NCBI GenBank assembly: GCA_026390435.1 | Contig: JAPLFY010000137.1 | Coordinates: 1 to 64,000 of the forward strand | DNA: 64,000 nucleotides | DNA from: Pseudomonadota bacterium | Lineage (GTDB): Bacteria > Bdellovibrionota_B > Oligoflexia > Oligoflexales > CAIYRB01 | Reading direction: 5' to 3' | Shown: positions 26,695-35,130 of the stretch, piece by piece | Position numbering within the stretch: the stretch's first letter is position 1 | Layout of the letters: every line of letters begins with the position of its first letter | Notes under the pieces: model-generated | Database searches by the model: none | Seen by the model: only the letters and a program-made list of their open reading frames with translations | Told to the model about the DNA's origin: nothing | Translations under genes and position numbers: made by a program

Positions 26695-27417
26695 TCAGGG
26701 TCTCTTAAAAATCTGATTTATAATCGTTCCTAAACCACCCGGAGCTGGTGCCGCCTGACTTAACTGCACCGGAGCTTTAACTGGGGCTGCATTGCCAAAC
26801 TTCAAGTAGGTATTCATCTCTAGAGGGCTACTTGTGCCGTATGGAGTCATACTCATGCCCATCAGATCGATATGCACAATGATCGCATTCGCTTGCGCTG
26901 CAAAACTAACCGGCTGATCGGTTTCGTAGTGGTAGTAATTAGGGCCTGAATTACCGAATAGATCGTTACCTTGAAGATTATTCAAGGTCCCTCTAACGGT
27001 ATGACTTGAGTCTCCGGCATCAGTAATCACGTACGTCAGGTTAGCTTGTGCCCCAACGTATGACGCCAAGTCAAAACTAACTGCACTGGCTGTAAACGGT
27101 ATTTGTTTACCATCGCAGTCAGTAACCGTCATTTTGTATTCGCCAAAGTTACCAGCAACTCCGTTTTGCACAGTGTTAGTCAGCAGCGTGACCTGAGTTG
27201 CCGCATCATTCTCGCACTTTTGTATCTCCGGAGCACTAAACTGCGTTTCTTTAGACTTAGGCACGGCCACTTTCTGAACGGGAGCAGGCACTGCATTAGC
27301 GCTGCGTTCAGTCTGCTTAGCACTCTCACTGGTAAAACCAGTCGCGCCGCAGGAGATCACGAATGCCACGGGGCACAGAGCCAAGGGCAGCTGAAGCCTA
27401 TATCGAATTTTGAGCAT
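26695..27417 (-). CDS. Lipoprotein of unknown function
   Basis: The longest frame starts at 27555, but the ATG at 27417 has GGAGGAAAC upstream and is followed at once by a lipoprotein signal (LPLALCPVAFVISCG), giving 240 residues. After a Ser/Ala/Pro linker comes a predicted beta-rich domain (ATQVTLLTNTVQNG, YKMTVTDCDGKQIPF, QANLTYVITDAGDSS). I do not recognise a family. It is convergent to the IS-disrupted gene, with a 50-base gap without a terminator. Confidence 0.75.
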   Translation of the reverse strand: MLKIRYRLQLPLALCPVAFVISCGATGFTSESAKQTERSANAVPAPVQKVAVPKSKETQFSAPEIQKCENDAATQVTLLTNTVQNGVAGNFGEYKMTVTDCDGKQIPFTASAVSFDLASYVGAQANLTYVITDAGDSSHTVRGTLNNLQGNDLFGNSGPNYYHYETDQPVSFAAQANAIIVHIDLMGMSMTPYGTSSPLEMNTYLKFGNAAPVKAPVQLSQAAPAPGGLGTIINQIFKRP

Positions 27418-27577
27418 AGTTAAGTTTCCTCCACAGTGCCGAAGCTTCGACAAGCCCCGGACACTAGGAGGATCGGCGGGATTTGGTTTAACTTTAATTA
27501 AACAAAATAATAATTGTGAAAACAAACTCTTATACAAAATTCCTAGCACTACCAAACCAGTCTACACACAGACTGGC

Positions 27578-28576
27578 TTAGCATTTCAAGATCAGCTTAC
27601 CGGTGTTTGAACCATCGAAGAGTTTGTTAACAGCACGCGGCGCGTTCTCAAGACCGTCAACGATATCTTCCGCATATTTGATGCGGCCCTGTTTCACCCA
27701 TTGGTACATCTCGCCGATAGCCTCTGGCCAGCGGGCAGCGTAATCACTGACGATGAAGCCTTGCACCTTGAGGCGCTTCATCAAGATCAGCGAATAATTT
27801 CTCGGCCCAGGAATCGGCTTGCCGTCATTGTAGCCAGAAATCATGCCGCACAGCGACACGCGCGCATACATGTTTAGGTTAGACCAAACTGCTTCCGTTG
27901 TAGCACCGCCGACGTTATCGAAATAAATATCGACACCTTTAGGACAGAGCTCAGCGAGAGCTTTCTTAACGTCTTGGGTCTTGTAATTAATAGCTCCGTG
28001 AAACCCGAGTTCTTTGGTGAGCCATGCGCACTTAGCGTCTGTGCCGGCGATGCCAATGACGCGCAATCCTTTGATCAAGCCAATTTGACCCACGATGGAA
28101 CCAACCGCACCTGCAGCACCAGACACCACTAAAGTTTCGCCTGCTTTCGGCGCTGTGACATCAAGTAGGCCGAAATAAGCGGTCATTCCGGTCAAACCAA
28201 GCACGCTAAGAAAAGCCGTCGGCGGGATGTCCATCTCTTTCGGTAGCGGTCTTAAGGCGGCAGCTGGATGTAGCGAATAGTCTTGCCATCCAAGTAGACC
28301 CATGACGAGATCCCCAGCTTTAAGCAAGGGGGATTTACTTTCGGTAACCACGCCCACACCACCGGCACGCACCACCTCGCCGAGAGCAATAGGCGGCATG
28401 TATTGTTCCATGTCACTCATCCAAATGCGGTGGGTAGGATCAAGCGACAGATATTGGTTACGCACCAAGACCTCGCCGTCTTTTAGCGTCGGCAAAGGCT
28501 CGGTAACCAATTTAAATAAATCGTCGGCGATCTGCGCCTGCGGTCTTTTATCTAGGATAAATTTGCGGTTGTTCAT
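27578..28576 (-). CDS. Zinc-free MDR-family NADPH oxidoreductase (CurA-like)
   Basis: The 332 residues match the leukotriene B4 dehydrogenase/curcumin reductase branch of medium-chain dehydrogenases. The N-terminus reads LVRNQYLSLDPTHRIWM, followed by SVLGLTGMTAYFGLLDV, and the nucleotide-binding loop is VSGAAGAVGSIVGQIG. YFDNVGGATTEAVW and RVSLCGMISGYN follow. Zinc ligands are absent, as expected. These cytoplasmic enzymes reduce alpha,beta-unsaturated ketones and aldehydes with NADPH. A 7-bp dyad lies 34 bases upstream of the start and could be an operator. Confidence 0.9.
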   Translation of the reverse strand: MNNRKFILDKRPQAQIADDLFKLVTEPLPTLKDGEVLVRNQYLSLDPTHRIWMSDMEQYMPPIALGEVVRAGGVGVVTESKSPLLKAGDLVMGLLGWQDYSLHPAAALRPLPKEMDIPPTAFLSVLGLTGMTAYFGLLDVTAPKAGETLVVSGAAGAVGSIVGQIGLIKGLRVIGIAGTDAKCAWLTKELGFHGAINYKTQDVKKALAELCPKGVDIYFDNVGGATTEAVWSNLNMYARVSLCGMISGYNDGKPIPGPRNYSLILMKRLKVQGFIVSDYAARWPEAIGEMYQWVKQGRIKYAEDIVDGLENAPRAVNKLFDGSNTGKLILKC

Positions 28577-28609
28577 AGCGAGTCCCTCTCAACTGGACGG
28601 TGCCTTAAT

Positions 28610-28634
28610 GGGTCACTGGTTCCTATGGTGACCC
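28610..28634. promoter_or_regulatory. Inverted repeat upstream of the CurA-like gene
   Basis: GGGTCAC and GTGACCC form a perfect 7-bp dyad with an 11-base spacer, 34 bases before the start of the minus-strand reductase gene. The position suits an operator or a leader hairpin. No regulator gene is next to it. Confidence 0.4.
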
Positions 28635-28716
28635 ACCTTAACACAGCTTTGTGCTGCTCGCTGCCGCAGGCTACGGTAAGCACCCCAGCATTATTAGTGG
28701 GGACGCGGTGAATGGC

Positions 28717-28742
28717 TTTTTTGTACCGTTGCGGTAAAAAAT
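28717..28742. terminator. Symmetric hairpin downstream of the Hint-protein gene
   Basis: TACCG and CGGTA pair around TTG and are flanked by a T-run on one side and an A-run on the other, so the hairpin reads alike on both strands. It could stop transcripts of the pseudopilin-Hint operon; the T-run falls inside the stem, so it is not a classic terminator. Confidence 0.35.
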
Positions 28743-28789
28743 ACCCAAATTAAGCACCCAAGTGGTGGAGGGCGCTTGCGAGCTAGACA

Positions 28790-30781
28790 TTAGTTAGGGA
28801 CCGGGCTTGTGGCAGCTGAAAACTTACTAACGCTGGCCGCACCCTTTACTAAGTCTTGCTGTAACTGCAGGTCACCCGTCATGATCCCATCTGCCACCAC
28901 CACGTGATGGGACGGGCTATCGTCAGCATCGTCCATGACGAAGTTGTACACTTGTTGGTTTGGAACGACCGGCAGCCGACGCAACTCTTCCAACCGATGG
29001 TACTTGCCGTCGGCTCCAAGTAACTGCTCACCGGGGGCTAAATCTTTGGCGGCCTTGACACCAGTTCGCGTGAGCATTGAGTGCTTAGTCGTCACGTGAA
29101 CCAGTTTGCCCTCGTAGCCAAGTTCAATCATTGGCTCCGCCTCGGGGCCCTTGACCATGCCCTTCAGCTTAGCCGCACGCTTGATAAGTGGGTTGTAGAT
29201 CAGATCGCCAGAGTGGAGTGTATCGATCCGCCGACGCGATCCGTCGGCCATCTGTATTTTGGTTTCTGGCGAAAAGCATCCTTCGTCGCGAAAATTCCCG
29301 TCGTCACAACCGCACCCGCCGCAATCCCACCAGACTGTTCCTGTGCAGTAATTGTAGTGTGGGCCATACGTATTCCACATAACCCAGGAATTTTCCGACC
29401 GTTGGTAACACTGACCCAGATAAAAATAGTTGCTACCCTCGTCCATGGTGTGTTCGCGACATAGAGTCTGACCGATGTTAACTGTAGCCGTGTTGCTACA
29501 TCCTTGCCAGGAGCCAGGCGCCAAACCTGGACCGGTGACACGGCCCCAAATGTCGGCTGTACCATATTGATTACCGGGGCTGAATCCAGCCGCCCAAACA
29601 TTGCCGCCACTTTGCGACGTACCTTGCCAATTACCAACGTGTTGCCACCCCCAGTTACCGGCACCGTTTCTTGCACTGTCGAGGGTGTTAACGGTGTTAT
29701 TGACCGGCATTTCCATTTGAGGCGTGCCAGAAACCATGCCAGATACGCCCATGTAGATTGGGACGGATCCTAGTTCCTGAGTAGCGTAACTGGTAGGACT
29801 AAACCAGCAACTCGGCGGTCTATACGCTGGCACTTGCACAATCCTCTGGGTAGTACCACCTGGTCCCGTGGCGGTGACGAACACCGAGATAAAGCCAACC
29901 GAGTCATTGTAGCCCACATCAGGTGTTTGAAAGTTCACGGTACACGAACTGAGGGAGTAGCCACGCCCACGTATACTTCTGGAGTCCGCCGGTAGAGTTG
30001 GTGTGCAGGCTGCGCCAGGATTATTGGCTGGTACGATGCTGACGCTTGTCATGACGCCAGACCCTTTAAAATAAATCGTCGCAGACTGGCCATATGCTAA
30101 TGGATTGTTGACATTCGGCACACCGGACCACTCAACCTCAGGCTTTGGAGGCGGTGGCACTTCTATTTCTGCCTCCAAATAATTGGCAGAATTTCCGCTC
30201 GTACTCTGCGTCAAGGTGGCCGACGATGCCACACGGATTTTTTCTATCAATGTGCCATTCATAGCAGGGATACTCATCAGCGTCACACGACTGTTGGCAC
30301 TCTGAGCTCCAGCTCCCGTCGTGACCGTGGCGCCAGACTGAAAGGCCTGATCCATACTGGTATCATTCAGTTTTGCGTTATTGAAGCCCTCAACTAGAAT
30401 CCCACCACCTCCGTCTGCGCTCCACCGTGCGTCTGCCGGAGCTGGTTTCATTGCGACTAGCTTCACTTCTGAGGCCGAGCTAAAAATATATGGGTCGGGA
30501 TAAATGCTTGGCACGTAGTTTGGGTTAGTGGCGACTTGCTGGTCGGTAGGGAGCCCACTCGGGAATCGCATGAGTGCCGCCAGTGCGGGAAGATTAGTGG
30601 CATTTGCCTGCTGCGAGGAGTCTCGGCTCCGTTGTACCTGGGATTCTTTCAGACTGCGGTCGCTATTCTCTGCCATGTAAGCAGCGACTCCACCGGCGAC
30701 AGCCACTAACGCCAAGGAGAACACGACCTGAGCGCTGCCTTGTTGCCCTACTAAAAACCGAGTTTTTTTAATTTGCCCCAT
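28790..30781 (-). CDS. Pilin-like anchored protein with a C-terminal Hint (hedgehog/intein) domain
   Basis: The start is taken at the ATG at 30781 (GGGGGT upstream), giving 663 residues. The N-terminus has a basic leader, then QQGSAQVVFSLALVAVAGGV, a hydrophobic helix after a Gly as in prepilins but without Glu at position 5. A long Ser/Gly/Asn-rich exported region follows (about 60-430), then a Cys-rich stretch with CGGCGC. The Hint domain begins at about residue 502: GCFSPETKIQMADG (N-terminal Cys block), LVHVTTKHSML (TxxH block), and VYNFVMDD with HHVVVADGIMTGD. The usual C-terminal His-Asn is missing, so N-terminal thioester chemistry may work without splicing. It is the last gene of a four-gene unit with two prepilin-like proteins. 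Confidence 0.75.
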   Translation of the reverse strand: MGQIKKTRFLVGQQGSAQVVFSLALVAVAGGVAAYMAENSDRSLKESQVQRSRDSSQQANATNLPALAALMRFPSGLPTDQQVATNPNYVPSIYPDPYIFSSASEVKLVAMKPAPADARWSADGGGGILVEGFNNAKLNDTSMDQAFQSGATVTTGAGAQSANSRVTLMSIPAMNGTLIEKIRVASSATLTQSTSGNSANYLEAEIEVPPPPKPEVEWSGVPNVNNPLAYGQSATIYFKGSGVMTSVSIVPANNPGAACTPTLPADSRSIRGRGYSLSSCTVNFQTPDVGYNDSVGFISVFVTATGPGGTTQRIVQVPAYRPPSCWFSPTSYATQELGSVPIYMGVSGMVSGTPQMEMPVNNTVNTLDSARNGAGNWGWQHVGNWQGTSQSGGNVWAAGFSPGNQYGTADIWGRVTGPGLAPGSWQGCSNTATVNIGQTLCREHTMDEGSNYFYLGQCYQRSENSWVMWNTYGPHYNYCTGTVWWDCGGCGCDDGNFRDEGCFSPETKIQMADGSRRRIDTLHSGDLIYNPLIKRAAKLKGMVKGPEAEPMIELGYEGKLVHVTTKHSMLTRTGVKAAKDLAPGEQLLGADGKYHRLEELRRLPVVPNQQVYNFVMDDADDSPSHHVVVADGIMTGDLQLQQDLVKGAASVSKFSAATSPVPN

Positions 30782-30949
30782 GACTGACCCCCACGATGTA
30801 CAATAAGAACATCGGGACATACCGTCCGCAACTTGAGACAATCACGTAACCCCCTGCATTTTTGAACTTATTGCATCAACATTTGAGGGCGGCTTGCAGC
30901 CAATTTTGGAGAGAGCGATCAGAGTCCAAACTTCTGCCCCCTGCGACAC

Positions 30950-31966
30950 TCATCGAACCTGCGGAGGCATGCGGTAGTATCGTTCACCAGGCAAACGTAC
31001 CGGCTGGACTCCCTTGGGTGGCATCGGCGCCTGCGTGGCAGGCTTACTTACCACTTTAGGACATGCTGCGGCTTGATCCTTCATCGACAGAATTAGGCTC
31101 AAATCTGTGGGCGTTGAGGCCACTGGTATTGATGTCACCTTTTGATTTAACTCGCGCACCCGCTGAGCGACGGTCTGCGCCGATCCAGCCGAACCTAACT
31201 CTTTAGCTAACACTGAGGTGATCTTTTTGTAGCCGTTGTCGTCGAATTTGGTACCGACCTGGACATCTGCCGCAGTCGAAGCTAGCAAGACATGCTGGAA
31301 AAAGTAAACTCTATAGGGCGGTTTATAAGCGTTCGAAAGTTTACCGTCCCCAAGCTGACGGGGAGCCATCACCGCCTTATAGGCAGCGTTGATATCTTCA
31401 ACCTTTTTGTTGGCACAAGAGTCGCCCTGACCAGTGTCGCTACAGAGGAATACCCCCACACTTTTAGGGCTTTTGAGCGCAGGGAAATCAAAGGACTGGT
31501 CAAACCCGGCGGCGAGCTTTTCAAACGTGATGGGCTGCGCGATCGGTTTAAATTCGCGATCACCGGGAACTAGAGATTCTAAAGTGAGAAGCAGACGCGC
31601 TCCTGAGTTGGCCACTAGTTCGCCGCGGATCAGATCCAGATCACCCCAATTGCAAGTCTTCTTTATTTTCACATGAACATTGAAATGCGCCCCCTTGCCG
31701 TCAACAATCAGAGGTGTCGGCGTAAAGCCAGCCTCGATCATAGCTTGCTGACGATGAACCACCGCCTCAGTATTAGGGCCGGTGACGCGAGGGGCACTTC
31801 CCTTGGACAGAGATTGCGCTTTGCCAGCCTTGCTATCGACAGCTGCTACAGACTGCTCAGGCGATTGCGACTTCGTCGCTGCATGCTTACGTTTGACGAA
31901 AAATATGACGCCAACCACAGCAATTAGTGCGATCACCGCCAGATACTTTTGGTTTTTCTCGCTCAT
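30950..31966 (-). CDS. Membrane-anchored protein of the pseudopilin-Hint cluster, unknown function
   Basis: The 338-residue protein has one N-terminal membrane helix (YLAVIALIAVVGVIFFV) followed by KRKH, so its bulk faces the periplasm. There is a low-complexity linker to about residue 65. A globular part with several Cys follows (KKTCNWGDLDLI, GVFLCSDTGQGDSCANKK), and the tail is Pro-rich (APMPPKGVQPVRLPGERYY). I recognise no family. The gene lies nine bases after the second prepilin gene and 168 bases before the Hint-protein gene, so it probably belongs to the same assembly. Confidence 0.7.
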   Translation of the reverse strand: MSEKNQKYLAVIALIAVVGVIFFVKRKHAATKSQSPEQSVAAVDSKAGKAQSLSKGSAPRVTGPNTEAVVHRQQAMIEAGFTPTPLIVDGKGAHFNVHVKIKKTCNWGDLDLIRGELVANSGARLLLTLESLVPGDREFKPIAQPITFEKLAAGFDQSFDFPALKSPKSVGVFLCSDTGQGDSCANKKVEDINAAYKAVMAPRQLGDGKLSNAYKPPYRVYFFQHVLLASTAADVQVGTKFDDNGYKKITSVLAKELGSAGSAQTVAQRVRELNQKVTSIPVASTPTDLSLILSMKDQAAACPKVVSKPATQAPMPPKGVQPVRLPGERYYRMPPQVR

Positions 31967-31975
31967 GTCTCACTC

Positions 31976-32635
31976 CTAATGCATAATTTGAATGCCTGCA
32001 GTCGATGCGGTCGGTAGGGTCAGGCTGTGTTTTAAATACTTTATTTGTGAGCGCGACTGCAGGTAGTAAAAATAGATGTTGGCCGATAGCGCCGTGGTCG
32101 TAGTCCGGCGGAAACAAGCCATAGCGCCGACACCGTGATTAGTGACGCTGCCGCCGACCGACTGAGCCAATGCAGGGTAACTTTTCGTGCCCGCGGTGCC
32201 CGGATAAGTCACCTCGATGATCGGTTGTGTGCCAGCGGGACATACAAAACTGCAGTTCGCAAATGCTTGTCCAGTGGTAGGAAAGCTGAGTCCCACAAGT
32301 TTCGCCGGAATTGCCGTACACTTTTGATTGTGAACTACTGTGCCGCTCGGGGACGATGGGACCCTGCAAGTTTGACCGTTGCAGGAGGTCTGCATCAGTC
32401 TGTTGTAGTCGAGCTTTTCGATGTCACGAGTAAAACGAGCAACATACTGATTCAGCTCCCGCTGGGCGTCACGTCTAGCCTCTTCGGCAGATGTATAGCT
32501 AGACATCGACGATGTCACACTGGACACCACGGAGCCAATGATCGCAATGATCCCAACTGCCACGACTAGTTCGACGATGGACATTCCGCTTGATTGAGCC
32601 AATGGTGGCCGTTTGAGTCTACATGCTGGGCGCAT
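31976..32635 (-). CDS. Prepilin-like protein with type IV N-terminal signal
   Basis: The start at 32635 overlaps the upstream gene by 17 bases; ATG at 32647 is the alternative. The leader (RPACRLKRPPLAQSSG) is followed by MSIVELVVAVGIIAIIGSVV: cleavage after Gly, a methylated N-terminal residue, and Glu at position 5 of the mature protein. These are the marks of type IV pilins and pseudopilins processed by a prepilin peptidase. The rest (about 190 residues) has a coiled N-terminal helix (AEEARRDAQRELNQY) and a beta-rich head with Cys pairs. It is likely a minor pilin or a pseudopilin of a secretion system. Confidence 0.85.
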   Translation of the reverse strand: MRPACRLKRPPLAQSSGMSIVELVVAVGIIAIIGSVVSSVTSSMSSYTSAEEARRDAQRELNQYVARFTRDIEKLDYNRLMQTSCNGQTCRVPSSPSGTVVHNQKCTAIPAKLVGLSFPTTGQAFANCSFVCPAGTQPIIEVTYPGTAGTKSYPALAQSVGGSVTNHGVGAMACFRRTTTTALSANIYFYYLQSRSQIKYLKHSLTLPTASTAGIQIMH

Positions 32636-33476
32636 AAAAAGACCCATTTGAGCGTTTGTAAATATTAGGTTTCCCGCGGCTGTACCAGTAAATTGAGTAT
32701 TGGACCTCCACCGACGAGGAGCCAGACTTGTCCGCAACTAAGCACGGTGAGTTACTAATGGGCTGGCATAGTGGGTTACAAGATGCAGGATTAGCGCGAC
32801 AATTGTTGTAGCTATCGCGATTAAACCGATAAGATTGAAATGCATTGTAGGCACTGGCGTATTCACTACAAGTCAGAGGCAGCCCGGAATCCAAATTAAG
32901 CACCCGGGCACGCACCTCGGCAATCGCCTTTGGCGCACCATTGAATGACGTACCCGAGTAGTTGGCGTTGCCTATGCCCGAAAATTCCACACAGAAGTAG
33001 AGATCTTGGCTGCTTGGTAGGGAACGAAATCCCGATGCACACCGCCTCAATGCTGCAACATGCTTGGCCGGAGCATCTGCTGGCCACGCCGCGATTGCGG
33101 TCTTGGTCGAGAACATGACACCGTCGTTGCCAACCTGGCGGTTGACGATTGAGATTGGTGCCCCAGAGCACACCCCTCCTGCGACGGGTTTGAGCATCCT
33201 GTGGACTTCGTCCACTAACATGGTTTGAAACGACGATTCGATATCTTTGTGACTACTACTGGTTTCAACGATGCGGCGAATAAAAGCAGAATTCCGCATC
33301 GACATGGACAGCACGTAAATGAAGATCCCGATAAAAGCGACCATAACTATCGCGCCCACCAAGGTAAACCCTTCACTGCCGCTCAGCGTCTTCGCTCCGA
33401 GTGGCCGCACGGGTTTCAAGTCGCTACTCGCGACTTGCGGTTGATCAGCACGGTTATGTGAACTTATAGAACCCAT
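32619..33476 (-). CDS. Prepilin-like protein lacking Glu5
   Basis: After a long leader (about 35 residues) comes GSEGFTLVGAIVMVAFIGIF, the type IV prepilin pattern with cleavage before FTLVG. Position 5 of the mature protein is Gly instead of the usual Glu. Loss of Glu5 is known from tip pseudopilins of the GspK type, which cap the pilus; by analogy this may be the tip subunit. The head (about 220 residues) has several Cys (VAGGVCSGAP, ALRRCASGF, NPASCNPLCQP). It is the first gene of the unit; ATG at 33476 follows GGGGCGC. Confidence 0.8.
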   Translation of the reverse strand: MGSISSHNRADQPQVASSDLKPVRPLGAKTLSGSEGFTLVGAIVMVAFIGIFIYVLSMSMRNSAFIRRIVETSSSHKDIESSFQTMLVDEVHRMLKPVAGGVCSGAPISIVNRQVGNDGVMFSTKTAIAAWPADAPAKHVAALRRCASGFRSLPSSQDLYFCVEFSGIGNANYSGTSFNGAPKAIAEVRARVLNLDSGLPLTCSEYASAYNAFQSYRFNRDSYNNCRANPASCNPLCQPISNSPCLVADKSGSSSVEVQYSIYWYSRGKPNIYKRSNGSFYAPSM

Positions 33477-33689
33477 TTGCGCCCCTTAGTCCCCTGCCCC
33501 GGAACCCAAGACACTCAAACGGCCAATGTCCATGTGACCAAGTCCTGAGTGCCATCTAACCTTTCGGAGGTGCTCGGCGTAACTTTAGAGATTTAATTTA
33601 AAGTCAAAAGATTACAAAAACTTAAACAAAAACAGCGTCGAGTTGCGGCACCGCTTGTAATATCGATATCCCCCAGTACCAATACCATC

Positions 33690-33791
33690 GAGAACAATGA
33701 TGCCGCATTGGCACCACCAAAAGATGGCCCCAATATCGCTGCCGCGCAGCCAATTCGGGGCGAGATTCATAGAGCACCGCTCCGTTATTGA
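33690..33791 (+). pseudogene. Remnant of an HNH endonuclease gene with its catalytic core deleted
   Basis: The frame reads ENNDAALAPPKDGPNIAAAQ, then PIRG, then EIHRAPLRY and a stop. The first part matches the linker of the HNH protein at the start of the window (ENNNAAVASPHDGPTIAAAR), and EIHRA matches its C-terminal tail. The 14-base string GAGATTCATAGAGC is identical in both. The entire HNH domain in between is missing. In the rest of 33477-33958 I see only AT-rich sequence that probably holds the promoters of the divergent pilin-like and patatin genes. Confidence 0.75.
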
Positions 33792-33958
33792 GCGGACCAC
33801 CAATTAAATACAAACAATTGATATTATGAGATATTATAACATGTTTTGGGGTTTCATTCGACATATTGCTTAAGTTAACCAAACGGGCGCCGATGAACAC
33901 TGTGGGCGATCAAAGGTTTGGCCGCGCCGCATCTAGCGACTGGCACGGGACTTAGTCA

Positions 33959-35113
33959 ATGACTGCGAAGCAACAGACGACTGGACTGATACTCACCGGT
34001 GGTGGCGCCCGCGGCGCCTATCAAGCCGGCGTGCTCCAGGGCGTGGCAGAAATTGCTAAGAGCAGGCAGACAGCTTTGCCGTTCGGGATCGTGTCTGGCG
34101 CAAGTGCCGGCGCCATCAACGCCAGCTTTGTTGCCGCTACGGCCGATTCTTTCATTCGCTCTGCTAAGCAGCTCTCCGAATTTTGGTCAACTCTACGTTC
34201 GGAGGCGATCTTCCGCACCGACATTCGCTCCCTTAGCCGGATTGGCGTAAACTGGGCAACCGACCTCACCCTGGGTAACGTCCGCAAACGCAAGCAGGCC
34301 GTCTCACTCCTCGATACCGCACCGCTCATGCGACTTCTAGCTCACAACATTCCGTTTAACCGCGTTCCCAAGCACTTAAATAGCGGACTAATTTCCGCTT
34401 TTGAAGTGTCTACACTGGATTATAAAACATCCGAAAACGTCTCTTTTATCATGAGTAAGAAGCCACTCGACGCATGGATACACCCAAGACGCCGCTCTGC
34501 TTTTACACCGATCAAGGTGGAGCATGTGATGGCCTCCTCGGCAATTCCACTGATTTTTCCGCCTGTAGAGATCGAGCAGCGCTACTATGGTGACGGCTGT
34601 GTGCGCAACCCGGCTCCGTTTAGTCCATCAATCAGATTAGGTGCGAGAAAACTATTGATCGTTGGGGTACGCCACGGCCGCGATCCAAATCAGCCCCGAC
34701 CAGAGCTTGAGGCCACAGAAAAGCCAACGGTCGCCCGCATCCTTGGTGTGATCATCAACGCCCTCATGATGGACACTGTCGAGTACGACATCGATCGTTT
34801 AATGCGGATGAACAAATTAGTTGCCTCGGTACCTGCTGAGTTCCAGGATCAGTTACCACTAAAAGAAATCGACTACCTAGCCATTCAGCCTTCTGCAGAT
34901 TTAGCCGAGCTGGCAAGCCAGCACTTTAAGCGTTTGCCGGGAATGATTCAGTACCTGATCGGTGGTCTCGGTTCACAGTCTGAAGCATCTGAACTGGCAA
35001 GCTATCTGTTATTTGAGCCTGCATTTTGCGCCTACCTCGTCGAGCTCGGCCGCCAGGATGCGCATGCGCGCCGAGATGAAATTGAAGCCTTCCTCTTTGC
35101 GGATGCTCGCTGA
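33959..35113 (+). CDS. Patatin-like phospholipase
   Basis: The 384-residue protein has all patatin elements: oxyanion loop LTGGGARGAYQAGVLQG, nucleophile elbow SGASAGAINA with the catalytic Ser, and the second catalytic residue in YGDGCVRNPAPFSP (Asp of the DG motif, with Cys following where Gly or Ala is usual). Such enzymes hydrolyse phospholipids or neutral lipids with a Ser-Asp dyad. No signal peptide is visible, so it is cytoplasmic or exported by another route. It is followed 17 bases later by a small secreted protein gene. Confidence 0.9.
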   Translation: MTAKQQTTGLILTGGGARGAYQAGVLQGVAEIAKSRQTALPFGIVSGASAGAINASFVAATADSFIRSAKQLSEFWSTLRSEAIFRTDIRSLSRIGVNWATDLTLGNVRKRKQAVSLLDTAPLMRLLAHNIPFNRVPKHLNSGLISAFEVSTLDYKTSENVSFIMSKKPLDAWIHPRRRSAFTPIKVEHVMASSAIPLIFPPVEIEQRYYGDGCVRNPAPFSPSIRLGARKLLIVGVRHGRDPNQPRPELEATEKPTVARILGVIINALMMDTVEYDIDRLMRMNKLVASVPAEFQDQLPLKEIDYLAIQPSADLAELASQHFKRLPGMIQYLIGGLGSQSEASELASYLLFEPAFCAYLVELGRQDAHARRDEIEAFLFADAR

Positions 35114-35130
35114 GCATAAAGCAGGTAGCA

